Shown here piece by piece: positions 1 to 11,891 of a stretch of 64,000 nucleotides of DNA. Position numbers and translations under genes: made by a program. The notes below the pieces were generated by a model, which worked only from the letters and a program-made list of their open reading frames with translations, was not told where the DNA came from and searched no databases. The stretch is from Porticoccaceae bacterium (GTDB lineage: Bacteria > Pseudomonadota > Gammaproteobacteria > Pseudomonadales > Porticoccaceae), in NCBI GenBank assembly GCA_018664075.1, contig JABJOY010000024.1:1-64000 (forward strand), written 5' to 3'. Positions within the stretch are counted from its first letter, which is position 1. Every line of letters starts with the position of its first letter.

Positions 1-225
1 GAAGCCGCTATTGATGCTGCCCTCAGCCGTGATCTCTATGTTTCTCTCGCCGAGCCCCTAGAAGGTCAGGCCTGGGCTGTCCGGCTGCAGGTAAAGCCAT
101 TTGTGCGCTGTATCTGGCTGGGCGGTTTGATGATTGCTCTGGGTGGCCTGCTAGCCGCGATGGATAAACGTTACCGGCGCAGACGCAAGAGCACAGAGAA
201 TACTGTGAATATGGTGCCGGGCTGA
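1..225 (+). CDS. ccmF: Cytochrome c-type biogenesis protein CcmF, C-terminal fragment (5' end outside window)
   Basis: Frame 1 open from base 1 to TGA at 223-225; C-terminal TM segment followed by DKRYRRRRK tail; directly upstream of ccmG with TGATG overlap. Confidence 0.8.
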   Translation, partial: EAAIDAALSRDLYVSLAEPLEGQAWAVRLQVKPFVRCIWLGGLMIALGGLLAAMDKRYRRRRKSTENTVNMVPG

Positions 226-761
226 TGAATAGACTCGCACTATTTATCCCTCTGGCGCTCTTTGCCGCGCTCAGTGTTGTGCTGCTTTTGGGGCTCGATA
301 AAGACCCTCAGGAATTGCCCTCTGCGCTGGTTGGCGAACCTTTTCCTGAATTCTTTTTGCCCCGGCTTGAGGGTGATCAGGCGATTGTCAGCCGCGAGGA
401 CTTCCGCGGTCAGGTGCTGCTGGTCAATGTCTGGGCAACCTGGTGTTTTGCCTGCCGTATTGAGCATCAGAAGCTCAACAGCCTGGCCGAGCAGGGGGTT
501 GTGATTGTTGGCCTTAATTACAAGGATCAGCGGGCTGAGGCCAAACTTTGGCTTTATGAGCGGGGCAATCCCTATCAGTTTAATATTTTCGATGCCGAGG
601 GTAGCCTGGGCATTGATCTGGGGGTGTATGGCGCACCGGAAACATATCTGGTTGATGGCGACGGTATAATCCGCCACCGTCGGGTTGGGGTGGTGGATGA
701 TCGCATTTGGGATGCTGAGTTTAAGGCGCTGTACCAAGAGCTAACCGGAGTTTCTCAATGA
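225..761 (+). CDS. ccmG: Thiol:disulfide interchange protein CcmG/DsbE
   Basis: N-terminal TM, VNVWATWCFACRIEH thioredoxin-like motif, GAPETYLVD cis-Pro motif; ccm cluster context. Confidence 0.93.
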   Translation: MNRLALFIPLALFAALSVVLLLGLDKDPQELPSALVGEPFPEFFLPRLEGDQAIVSREDFRGQVLLVNVWATWCFACRIEHQKLNSLAEQGVVIVGLNYKDQRAEAKLWLYERGNPYQFNIFDAEGSLGIDLGVYGAPETYLVDGDGIIRHRRVGVVDDRIWDAEFKALYQELTGVSQ

Positions 762-1234
762 GGGGGCTGGGGTTTGCGGTTCTCAGCTTGCTGCTCGCCA
801 ACATGGCTGTTGCCAGCACAGCTGTGGTTGAATTTTCCGATGAGTCTCTGCGCATCAGGTATCAGCAGCTAGTTCAGGAATTGCGCTGCCCCAAGTGTCA
901 AAACCAAAATCTGGCGGATTCCAATTCTCCTATCTCTGAGGATTTGCGTGCTCAGGTTCATAGGTTGCTTGAGGAGGGTATGAGCGATCGGGAGATCAAA
1001 AATTATCTCAAGAGCCGCTACTCTGAATTTATTCTTTACCGACCAGAGGTGAACCAAAATACCTGGCTGTTGTGGGCCGCGCCGGTGGTTTTTCTGCTAT
1101 TTGGTTTATGGGTTCTCTACAGACTGTATTTTAATCGCTCCAGCAGCGATATGCCGGTGGAACAAAATGATCAACTGAGCTCTGTGGATCAACAGCGTCT
1201 GGATCAGCTTTTACGCAATAAGGATAAACAGTAA
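758..1234 (+). CDS. ccmH: Cytochrome c-type biogenesis protein CcmH
   Basis: LRCPKCQNQNLADSNSPI motif (LRCxxCQ), C-terminal TM, 4-nt overlap with ccmG. Confidence 0.93.
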   Translation: MRGLGFAVLSLLLANMAVASTAVVEFSDESLRIRYQQLVQELRCPKCQNQNLADSNSPISEDLRAQVHRLLEEGMSDREIKNYLKSRYSEFILYRPEVNQNTWLLWAAPVVFLLFGLWVLYRLYFNRSSSDMPVEQNDQLSSVDQQRLDQLLRNKDKQ

Positions 1235-2460
1235 TGACATTCTGGCCCATGTTTATACTGATGCTGGTGGCCGCCAGTATTTTTATCCTCTACCCATTCA
1301 TATCGAGCTGGCGTCGTTCCAGCTCGGATTTCTCGGTTGAGCAGACCAATGTGGCTATTTTTCGCGAGCAGCAGGAACAGTTCCAGCGCCAGTTGAATAA
1401 TGCCGAGATCAGCCAGATTCAGTATGAACAGCTGCTTGCGGATGCCCAGCAACTCCTGTTGACCAATACAGCGACTGAGCATTCCGCATCGCAGCTCAGC
1501 AGATCAGGCCTGTGGCTGCTGCCGGTGCTGATTATCACTGTGCCTCTGATCACTTGGCTTAGCTACAACAAGCTGGGTGCCTATGCTGACGAAGAAATTG
1601 TTCGGTTAATGGAGCAGGGCCCCGAGCTAACTGAAGATGCTGAACGGTTTGAGCAATGGCGTGAGCAGCTAGACGGCGCAGTTGCACAGCGCGCCGAGCA
1701 GCGTCCTGAAAATGTTTATTACTGGGTTATGCTGGCCCAGTCGGCACTTGCAGAAGGTGATCTGCTCTCCGCCAGTCAGCATCTTGCTGCGGCCGTTGAG
1801 GCTCAGCCAGAGGATGGGTATCTGCTCGCGCAATATGCCGAGACATTATTTCTGCTGCAAGGCAGTACGTTTAGTGCGCCAGTTGTGGATGCTATGGAGA
1901 GAGCCTTTGCGGTAGATTCCAGCAATCCTACAGTGCTGGGCTTAAAAGGTATTCAGGCATTTCAGAATGGTCAGTTACAGTTGGCGGTTACCTATTGGCT
2001 GGGCGCTCGTCAGAGTTTGGATCCCGCCAGTTCCACAGCTCAGGCTCTGCTGGTTGGTATAGAGCGCGCTGAGAAAATACTCTCTGGCGGCGAGCCGCTG
2101 TCCCCGGAGCAGTCTGATCGGCCGAAGATTAAGCTGTCAGTGAGTCTGGACTCGAACATTGCCTTTACCCCTGACCAGCTGGTATTTGTGGCTGTTGTTG
2201 CGGCCTCCGGGTCTCCTATGCCCCTAGCTGCACGCAAGCTGCGGGCTGCCGATCTACCTGCGACTTTGACTTTGAGCGACAGTGATGCGCTGATGGCGGG
2301 GCGGGGGATATCCAGTACCACTGAGGTGCGCCTGGTGGCTCGATTATCGGCGACTGGCTCAGCGACACCGCAGTCTGGAGACTGGGAGACCAGTTCTGAG
2401 ATTGTTGAGCTACCCTCCAATGATATTATCCGGCTCTTTATCAATCGCCAGAGGCCTTAA
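1234..2460 (+). CDS. ccmI: Cytochrome c biogenesis protein CcmI (TPR)
   Basis: N-terminal TMs, TPR-like central region; end of ccm operon, overlaps ccmH stop. Confidence 0.85.
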   Translation: MTFWPMFILMLVAASIFILYPFISSWRRSSSDFSVEQTNVAIFREQQEQFQRQLNNAEISQIQYEQLLADAQQLLLTNTATEHSASQLSRSGLWLLPVLIITVPLITWLSYNKLGAYADEEIVRLMEQGPELTEDAERFEQWREQLDGAVAQRAEQRPENVYYWVMLAQSALAEGDLLSASQHLAAAVEAQPEDGYLLAQYAETLFLLQGSTFSAPVVDAMERAFAVDSSNPTVLGLKGIQAFQNGQLQLAVTYWLGARQSLDPASSTAQALLVGIERAEKILSGGEPLSPEQSDRPKIKLSVSLDSNIAFTPDQLVFVAVVAASGSPMPLAARKLRAADLPATLTLSDSDALMAGRGISSTTEVRLVARLSATGSATPQSGDWETSSEIVELPSNDIIRLFINRQRP

Positions 2461-2653
2461 GTCAGCTGCCGGGGGCCTTAATCACTACCAACGGGCCTGA
2501 TTTTAGTCTCTGATAATAGCCTGATCCGAAGTAAATGCCTCAATCAATGATTTACTGTTTTGTGTAGGGCTCAGACTGTGTAGAATTGAAGGCTAACTGA
2601 TAAGCAATCCTGCGGCCAACGGACTGGACCGAATATAAGTAGAATGACTAAAC

Positions 2654-5600
2654 ATGCGGCTTAAATCGATCAAATTAGCTGGGTTCAAATCCTTTGTGGA
2701 CCCAACAAATGTCAACTTTCCAAGTAACCTGTGCGCCGTGGTCGGCCCCAATGGCTGTGGCAAATCGAATATTATCGATGCCGTGCGCTGGGTCATGGGT
2801 GAGAGCTCGGCCAAGAATCTCCGCGGCGAGTCCATGTCTGATGTGATCTTTAATGGCTCCGGTGGTCGCAAGCCAGTGGGGCAGGCTGCTATTGAACTGA
2901 TATTCGATAACTCCGATGGTCGTATCGTCGGTGAGTACGCCTCCTACAATGAGATTGGTATCAAGCGCAAAGTGACCCGCGATGGTCAGTCTAATTACTA
3001 CCTCAATGGCAATAAATGCCGCCGCCGTGATATTACCGATATCTTTCTGGGCACAGGTCTGGGTCCGCGCAGTTACGCCATTATTGAGCAGGGCATGATC
3101 TCCCGTCTGATTGAGGCCAAGCCGGATGAACTGCGAGTTTATATTGAAGAAGCCGCAGGTATTTCCAAATATAAAGAGCGCCGCCGGGATACCGAGGGGC
3201 GCATTCAGCGCACCATGGAAAACCTTGAGCGTCTGACCGATATCCGCGATGAGCTGGGTCGTCAGCTGGGTCGTCTTGAGCGTCAGGCTAAAGCCGCAGA
3301 GAAATACGCTGAGTATAAAAAAGAAGAGCGTCAGATCTCCGCGGAATTGCTGGCCCTGAAATGGCGTGGTTACAACGCCTCTGCCACCGAGCAAAAACAG
3401 GTGATTGGTGCGCTGGAAATCGAGCAGGAAAAATTTATCACCCAGCGTAGTGGTTGTGACACGGCCATTGAAAAACTGCGCACGGAATTTACCGATCGCA
3501 GCGATGCATTCAATGAAGTGCAGGCGCGTTTTTATAAAATTGGCGGTGACGTTGCCCGTATTGAACAGGCCATAGAGCACGCCCAGCAGCGGGCTCAGGA
3601 GCTGTCCCAGGATCTGGAGCAGACTGAGCGCAACTTTAGCGAAGCGGAGCAGCACCTGGCCGCGGATCGGCAAAAGGCCGCCGGATGGCAGGCAGAATTT
3701 GATGAACTGGCGCCGGGGCTGGAAGAGGCCACCGCCGCTGAAGCAATTTCCTCAGAGGCACTGCAATCCGCAGAAGCGGCTATGCAGAGTTGGCAGCAAA
3801 CCTGGGATGAGTTCAATCAGAAGTCAGCCAGCCCGAGACAGCAGGCGGAGGTGCAGCAGTCTCGCATTCAGCATCTGGAACAGCTGATGCGTCGTTTAAG
3901 CGAGCGACAGGAATCACTGTCCACCGAGGCCAGCAGTTTTCAGGCCAGTCCCGCTGAGGAAGAAATGGCCACCATTCAGGCCATGCTGTCTGAAGCGGAA
4001 CTTAACCGCGACAGTATTGAGAAACAGCGCGTCGACAATGCCGATGAAATCGAAGCATTGCGCGGCGAAGAAAAAATTGCCGCAGAGCAGCACGATAGCG
4101 CCCGCAGTCGTCAGCAAACCTTAAAAGGTCGTCAGGCCTCTCTCGAAGCATTGCAACAGGCAGCCAAAGGTGATGATGCCGAGCGACAGTGGCTGGCCGC
4201 CAAAGGCCTCGGTGATAAACCTCGCCTAGCCGATTCTGTCGAACCGAGCAGTGGCTGGGAAGTGGCGGTTGAAACTGTGCTTGGCAGTTATTTGCAGGCG
4301 GTTGCCGTGGACGATATCGCAGGCGCCGTGGATATGCTGGATGACTTTAAAAAGGGTGAGTTGCTACTGGTGGGCAATGCCGCTGCTAGTGTTCAATCTG
4401 GTGATAAAGGCCGGCTGCTCAGGGATCTGGTTAAAGGGGATGCAGCTCGCGGTTTAATGAGCAATGTCTATGCCGTCGAAAGTCTGGCCGCTGCATTAAA
4501 AATGCAGCCCTCGCTGTCAGCCATAGAATCTGTGGTCACCCAGGATGGTATCTGGCTGGGCAATAACTGGTTGCGGGTGGCTCGAGATAAAGATGCCACT
4601 GCAGGTGTGCTGCAGCGCAAGCAAGAGCTGGAAACCATTGTTGCCGAGTTGGAGCAGTTGGATAACAGTATTGGCGAGCTGGAAAAGACCCGCCAAACTA
4701 ATGAACAGCGCATGCAGAGTCTCGAGCAGAACCGTCAGGAAATTGCCGCCAATATTTCCCAGCAGCAGGCTAGCTATACTGATTTGCGCTCCAAGCTAAC
4801 GGGCTTTGAGGTGCAGATTGAACAGTACAAGGCGCGGAAAGAGCGCGCTGAAAACGAGCTTGCTGAAGTGGTGACCCAGAGTGAAACCGAGCAGGAAAAT
4901 CTCTCCGCAGCCCGGGTTATTTTGCAGGAATCCATCGACAAGATGGAGGCGGATACAGTGCGCCGTGAAGAGCTTATTGCTCAGCGCGATACCTGCCGCA
5001 TCCAGCTCGATGAAGTGCGCCAGACCGCTCGCCACGATCGCGATCGCCGTCAGGAACTGGCCATGCGCGAGGGCTCTCTGGGCACTCAGTTAACCTCAAT
5101 CAAAGAGGGTATAAGCCGTCTGGAAGTGCAGGTGGAGCGGCTTCAAGAGCGCCGCGAGCAGTTGCGCGAAGCTTTTAATATCAAAGAAGATCCCACTGAT
5201 AGTCACAAGATTGAATTGGAAACTCAGCTTGAAGCTCGCCTGCTGGTTGAGAATGAACTAGCCGAAGTCCGAGCTGCTGTCGAGGCCATTGAGCACCAGA
5301 TGCGCGAGCAGGAAAAGCTGCGCAGTGAAATGGAAGTCGAGGTGCAGAAGGTTCAGGGCAAGCTTGAGCAGCAGCGTATTTCTGCCCAGGAGATAAGGAC
5401 TCTGAGTCGCACTATTGAAGAACAGATTGCCGAGAAAAAAGCCGATCTGGAAACCTTGTTGGAAACGCTGGATGAAGATGCGGCGCTGGTGGATTGGGAA
5501 GAGCAGTTGGAGTTGATTGGCAACCGTATTCAGCGCCTTGGCCCCATCAATCTGGCGGCTATTGATGAGTACAAAATTGAGTCAGAGCGCAAAGACTACC

Positions 5601-6151
5601 TTGATCAGCAAAATGCTGAGCTGGAAGATGCATTGACGACTCTGCAGAATGCGATCCAGAAAATTGATCGCGAGACGCGCACCAGATTTAAAGAGACCTT
5701 TGAGCTGGTCAATGGTCATATTCAGGAGCTGTTCCCGAAACTGTTTGGCGGTGGCCATGCCTACCTTGAGATGACAGGGGATGATCTGCTGGATACAGGG
5801 GTTACGCTAATGGCGCGCCCACCAGGTAAAAAGAACTCATCTATTCACCTGCTATCTGGTGGCGAGAAAGCAATGACGGCGATTGCCATGGTGTTCTCAA
5901 TCTTTAAATTAAATCCTGCACCTTTCTGTATGCTGGATGAGGTTGATGCGCCGTTGGATGACGCCAATGTAGGGCGCTATGCCAATATGGTCAAAGAGAT
6001 GTCTGATCAGGTACAGTTCATCTTTATTACCCACAACAAGATTTCAATGGAAGCGGCCAATCAGTTAATGGGTGTGACCATGCATGAACCTGGGGTATCC
6101 AGACTGGTAACAGTGGATGTCAATCAGGCGGCTGAACTGGCTGAGGCCTGA
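2654..6151 (+). CDS. smc: Chromosome segregation protein SMC
   Basis: MRLKSIKLAGFKSFVDPT, Walker A GPNGCGKSNIIDAVRWVMGE, signature LLSGGEKAMTAIAM, Walker B CMLDEVDAPLDD; 1165 aa coiled coil. Confidence 0.97.
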   Translation: MRLKSIKLAGFKSFVDPTNVNFPSNLCAVVGPNGCGKSNIIDAVRWVMGESSAKNLRGESMSDVIFNGSGGRKPVGQAAIELIFDNSDGRIVGEYASYNEIGIKRKVTRDGQSNYYLNGNKCRRRDITDIFLGTGLGPRSYAIIEQGMISRLIEAKPDELRVYIEEAAGISKYKERRRDTEGRIQRTMENLERLTDIRDELGRQLGRLERQAKAAEKYAEYKKEERQISAELLALKWRGYNASATEQKQVIGALEIEQEKFITQRSGCDTAIEKLRTEFTDRSDAFNEVQARFYKIGGDVARIEQAIEHAQQRAQELSQDLEQTERNFSEAEQHLAADRQKAAGWQAEFDELAPGLEEATAAEAISSEALQSAEAAMQSWQQTWDEFNQKSASPRQQAEVQQSRIQHLEQLMRRLSERQESLSTEASSFQASPAEEEMATIQAMLSEAELNRDSIEKQRVDNADEIEALRGEEKIAAEQHDSARSRQQTLKGRQASLEALQQAAKGDDAERQWLAAKGLGDKPRLADSVEPSSGWEVAVETVLGSYLQAVAVDDIAGAVDMLDDFKKGELLLVGNAAASVQSGDKGRLLRDLVKGDAARGLMSNVYAVESLAAALKMQPSLSAIESVVTQDGIWLGNNWLRVARDKDATAGVLQRKQELETIVAELEQLDNSIGELEKTRQTNEQRMQSLEQNRQEIAANISQQQASYTDLRSKLTGFEVQIEQYKARKERAENELAEVVTQSETEQENLSAARVILQESIDKMEADTVRREELIAQRDTCRIQLDEVRQTARHDRDRRQELAMREGSLGTQLTSIKEGISRLEVQVERLQERREQLREAFNIKEDPTDSHKIELETQLEARLLVENELAEVRAAVEAIEHQMREQEKLRSEMEVEVQKVQGKLEQQRISAQEIRTLSRTIEEQIAEKKADLETLLETLDEDAALVDWEEQLELIGNRIQRLGPINLAAIDEYKIESERKDYLDQQNAELEDALTTLQNAIQKIDRETRTRFKETFELVNGHIQELFPKLFGGGHAYLEMTGDDLLDTGVTLMARPPGKKNSSIHLLSGGEKAMTAIAMVFSIFKLNPAPFCMLDEVDAPLDDANVGRYANMVKEMSDQVQFIFITHNKISMEAANQLMGVTMHEPGVSRLVTVDVNQAAELAEA

Positions 6152-6242
6152 CAGCCTAGGAGTCGTGAAAAAAAGAACTGCGTTTCTTTAAATTGCGAAT
6201 TACAGTAAGTTAACTTTTTTGATAGTTGAGTAAGCCGCAGAT

Positions 6243-7100
6243 ATGGATTTTTTTGGCCCACGTGGACTATTGTTGGTCGTTGGAGTGCTGGTTGTTCTGG
6301 CCTTGGTGCTGGACGGCTTGCGCCGCATAAAACGCAATCGCTACGAAAACCTGCACATGTCATCGCGCAAGTTGCAGAAATCTGCATCCAATAACAGCGA
6401 TGACTCGGATCCCTATCTTGACAGCCAGTTTCCCTCGGGAGGTTCCCGTGTGGTTGGTGTGCGTGATCAAGGTAGTCTTGAAGAGGTTGAATCTCTGTTG
6501 CGCGGCACTGATGGCTTTTCAGGCTCTGCGCCATCCCGGCAAGAACAGCTCGACCTCGAGGCCACGCCGGTGGAACAGGGGCGAGCCGAACTACAAAAAG
6601 CAGAATTAGAAAAGGCGCAACTGGATATGGGCCAGGCCCAGCAGTTAGCGTCCAAGGCCAAAGCCTCTGCTCCTCAGGAAGTGTTAGTGATGCACCTGAT
6701 GGCGAATAAAGGCGAGACCATTGATGGCCAGCAGTTGCTCGATGGCGTGCTGGCTGCCGGATTTCGCTTTGGCGGCAGAAAGATTTTCGACCGTCATATT
6801 GGCGATCAGGGTTCCGGTGAAATCCTGTTCAGTCTGGCCAACGTTGCCAATCCCGGCACCTTTGATCTAAATACGATTGCACAGCTACAAACTCCAGGCG
6901 TCACATTGTTTATGGATCTTGAACAGTTGACTGATCCAGTGGCGGCCTTCGATACCATGATAAAGTCTGTCGACAGCCTGGTTGCCCAGTTGCATCTCAA
7001 TGTGCAGGACGAATCTCGCAGTTCAATGACCAAGCAGACTATTGACCACTATCGTCAGCGTGCCCGCGCGGTTTCCCATAAACGCGACAAGGGCAACTGA
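6243..7100 (+). CDS. zipA: Cell division protein ZipA
   Basis: N-terminal TM, linker, C-terminal ZipA domain (VLVMHLMANKGETIDGQQLLDGVLAAGFRFG); located between smc and ligA. Confidence 0.92.
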   Translation: MDFFGPRGLLLVVGVLVVLALVLDGLRRIKRNRYENLHMSSRKLQKSASNNSDDSDPYLDSQFPSGGSRVVGVRDQGSLEEVESLLRGTDGFSGSAPSRQEQLDLEATPVEQGRAELQKAELEKAQLDMGQAQQLASKAKASAPQEVLVMHLMANKGETIDGQQLLDGVLAAGFRFGGRKIFDRHIGDQGSGEILFSLANVANPGTFDLNTIAQLQTPGVTLFMDLEQLTDPVAAFDTMIKSVDSLVAQLHLNVQDESRSSMTKQTIDHYRQRARAVSHKRDKGN

Positions 7101-7107
7101 CAACTAA

Positions 7108-9162
<2,055 letters not shown>

Positions 9163-9195
9163 CAGCAAATACAAATATTAGCAGGGAGCTAAATA

Positions 9196-9621
9196 GTGGA
9201 AATGGATCTTCAATCTGAGTCAGTGGTTTATGGCTGCATTAAAAATGTCGCTGTTGACAGTGGTGTGGAGCATCGCCGCAATAATCGCGCGGCCATGCTG
9301 GAACTTCCCTCGGCAGAATCCTGGAGTCTGGTAAATCGTGAGATGTTTGCACTGCCAGAGAAGCAATGCGCGGATCTGCACCTAACCACTGATGTGATGC
9401 ATTTTGGTGCCTCCTATCAGGGCGTCGAGCATGAGTGGAAGTACTGGCTCGAGCAGTTTGAAAAGTTGTTGCGCAAGATGTATTGGGTGTCGGCGACTGT
9501 GCATCTAGAGACTGAACTCTCGGGGCTGCACTCATTTATTTATGAAGTGGATGGGGTGTCTCATATTCCCAACCAGTCGGATATTAAGTTACGCTGTGAA
9601 TGGGCCAGAGAGCTGGTTTAG
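9196..9621 (+). CDS. Hypothetical protein (GTG start)
   Basis: 141-aa ORF with GGGAG-type RBS, in-line with ligA; no family recognised. Confidence 0.6.
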   Translation: MEMDLQSESVVYGCIKNVAVDSGVEHRRNNRAAMLELPSAESWSLVNREMFALPEKQCADLHLTTDVMHFGASYQGVEHEWKYWLEQFEKLLRKMYWVSATVHLETELSGLHSFIYEVDGVSHIPNQSDIKLRCEWARELV

Positions 9622-9658
9622 AGCGTATCTACATAAGTTAAATAAAGCGGGTATTAGA

Positions 9659-9883
9659 GTGATTTGGTCAAAAAAGAAAAATGCCAACAAGCAGAGATCG
9701 ACCTGGATAGCTTCCATGGTGGCATGTTTCTTGTTTTTGCTGATGGCGGTCAAGGTCTATAAAGTGCCGGTCGACGAAATGGCTGGCAATCTGTTTGCCC
9801 TGGTACTGGGACTGGTTATGATTATCGCCGCGGCAGCTCTGCTGGGGCGCCTGATAGTTGCACTGCGCCAGCGTTTTAAATAG
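9659..9883 (+). CDS. Small membrane protein, two predicted TM helices (GTG start proposed within the longer ORF 9542-9883)
   Basis: Hydrophobic segments STWIASMVACFLFLLMAVKV and LFALVLGLVMIIAAAALLGRLIV; the upstream part of the supplied ORF overlaps the preceding CDS and looks non-native. Confidence 0.5.
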   Translation: MIWSKKKNANKQRSTWIASMVACFLFLLMAVKVYKVPVDEMAGNLFALVLGLVMIIAAAALLGRLIVALRQRFK

Positions 9884-11125
9884 GTGCCTAGACAGAGTTT
9901 CTCGTTTGGTTATTTTTTAGCCACCATAGCGACCAGTAATCTGGCCATGGGCATCCATAAGGTGCTGTATCCCTGGCTGGTGGTGGGGGTTCTTCATGAA
10001 TCTCCCAGTCGGTTGGGTGTGGCCCAGTTGGCGCTGCTGTTACCCAATCTGCTATTTATTTTGCCCGGTGGCGTGGTGTCAGATCGCTCCCACCGCGGCA
10101 CCTGGTTGTCTCTGTTATTTCTGCTGTTTCTGTTGCCTCTCGGGCTGTTGATGGTGGCTGTGATCAGTGGCGAGCTAAGTTTTACCATGCTGCTGCTGTT
10201 TGGTATCACCTTTGGCAGTCTGCTGGCCTTTGTCCAGCCTGCCCGGGAGAGTCTACTCGGCTATGCTGCTCCAGAGCTAATGCATCAGGCCGTGGCCAAG
10301 GTGATGGCAACGCAGTTTATTGCTCAGGGCATTGGTTTTCTTATTGCCGGGCAGCTGGGTAACTTAAGCCTGCCCGAACTGCTGGCCATTCAGATTGTTA
10401 TTTTTGTGCTTAGCTCTATATTGATTAAACGCAGTCATCCTTTGCCCAAGCAGCAGCCGGAGGAGTTAGCCGAAAGGGGCGAGGTGGAAACAAAATCAGT
10501 AAAACAAACCTTGCTTGAACTGGGCGATGGGCTGCAGCTGTTTCGAGATGATAAAGGCCTGATACATCTATTGCTGATTGTTTTTGCCACAGGGTTTCTC
10601 GCCTTTGGCGTCTACCTGGTGGGCATGCCGCTGATTGCCCGGGAATTTTATAATGGCGGCGCTGAACTGTATGCGGCACTTCAGGTGGTGTTTAGTCTGG
10701 GTATTGTCAGTGCCAATTTGGGCGTGATGAAACAGGCCAAGCTCAATGCCAAACCTGGCCGCCTGATGGTCGTCAGCTTTCTGCTGAGAGGCAGTCTGGT
10801 TGGGGTGATTGCATTGGTGCCAAGCCTGTGGCTGCTGTTTCCCGTGGTCTATGTATGGGGCTTTTTCTCTGGGCTATCCATGACTCTGGGGCGAACCATA
10901 CTACATAACCAAGTATCCCATGCCATGAGATCCAGAGCGGCCTCTGTGTATCAGCTCTGTCTGTTGGCCGGTGCGCCGCTGGGGGCCTGGGTCTGTGGTC
11001 TGACTATTGAACGTATTGGTTTGAGCTCGGCATTTGTGCTGATTGCTGGTGCCACCTTGCTGGTCTCGGTTTTGACTGCTGTCTTTTCACCACTGTGGCA
11101 TCTAAAGGCGGTTAGATCTGCCTGA
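9884..11125 (+). CDS. MFS transporter (GTG start)
   Basis: 12-TM-like hydrophobicity, GGVVSDRSHRGTW MFS loop motif. Confidence 0.85.
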   Translation: MPRQSFSFGYFLATIATSNLAMGIHKVLYPWLVVGVLHESPSRLGVAQLALLLPNLLFILPGGVVSDRSHRGTWLSLLFLLFLLPLGLLMVAVISGELSFTMLLLFGITFGSLLAFVQPARESLLGYAAPELMHQAVAKVMATQFIAQGIGFLIAGQLGNLSLPELLAIQIVIFVLSSILIKRSHPLPKQQPEELAERGEVETKSVKQTLLELGDGLQLFRDDKGLIHLLLIVFATGFLAFGVYLVGMPLIAREFYNGGAELYAALQVVFSLGIVSANLGVMKQAKLNAKPGRLMVVSFLLRGSLVGVIALVPSLWLLFPVVYVWGFFSGLSMTLGRTILHNQVSHAMRSRAASVYQLCLLAGAPLGAWVCGLTIERIGLSSAFVLIAGATLLVSVLTAVFSPLWHLKAVRSA

Positions 11126-11873
11126 AGGCAATCAGGGCCGCGGTAATAGCGACATTCAAAGACTCGACATCATTGGCCATGGGAATGGCGACACGGTGAT
11201 CGCTGAGGGCAGCAACTTCTGGACTGACCCCTTCAGTTTCATTACCCAGTACAAACACCACAGGTGCCTTGGGCGCAAAGTCCGTCAGCGGGGTTGCCTG
11301 ATGTGAAGACATTGTGCAGATTTCATAACCCTGCTGTTTAAAGTCTGCCAGTGCCTTTGACAGGGAATCACAGCGCAGAATATTGCCTTTAAACAATGTG
11401 CCAGCACTGGCTTTAATCACCAGAGGTGAAATATCTGCAGTGCCTTTGCTTGGCAGCAGCAGAGCCTGAGCTGGACTGGCAGTAACACTACGGATAATCA
11501 TGCCCAGATTCTGTGGGTTGGTAATGCCATCCAGAGCAATAATGGTTCCAGCCGGGCCGTCGCTCAGTGCCTGCTGGTAGGGCTGGTAGCCAGGGCAGTG
11601 AATATCGCAGGCCACCCCTTGGTCCTGTTTGCTATTGCGAGAAATACGCGACAGCTCCGAGCGGCTGTGAAAACAGATCTCGATATTGCGCTTGGCTGCC
11701 AGTTGACGGATCTGCGCAATAATACCGCCATCCCGATTTGAGTCCGCCAGGTGCAATCGAAATATTTTAAGTTTGCTGTCTTCGAGTATCTCCAGCACCG
11801 GCTTGCGGCCATATACAGTGATCAGCTGATCAAAAAATGATTTTCGCGCAAGGTACTCCGGGCTGTCATTCAT
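11112..11873 (-). CDS. SpoU/TrmH-family RNA 2'-O-methyltransferase
   Basis: LDGITNPQNLGMIIRSV, VFVLGNETEGVSPEV, IPMANDVESLNVAITAALIAF SPOUT motifs. Confidence 0.9.
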   Translation of the reverse strand: MNDSPEYLARKSFFDQLITVYGRKPVLEILEDSKLKIFRLHLADSNRDGGIIAQIRQLAAKRNIEICFHSRSELSRISRNSKQDQGVACDIHCPGYQPYQQALSDGPAGTIIALDGITNPQNLGMIIRSVTASPAQALLLPSKGTADISPLVIKASAGTLFKGNILRCDSLSKALADFKQQGYEICTMSSHQATPLTDFAPKAPVVFVLGNETEGVSPEVAALSDHRVAIPMANDVESLNVAITAALIAFRQI

Positions 11874-11891
11874 AGCTCTAAATCCTTGGCT

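Noticed and set aside
2675-3673. 332-aa antisense ORF inside smc (minus strand)
   Set aside because: Shadow ORF opposite a conserved gene; composition low-complexity and no recognisable motif. Likely a codon-bias artefact.
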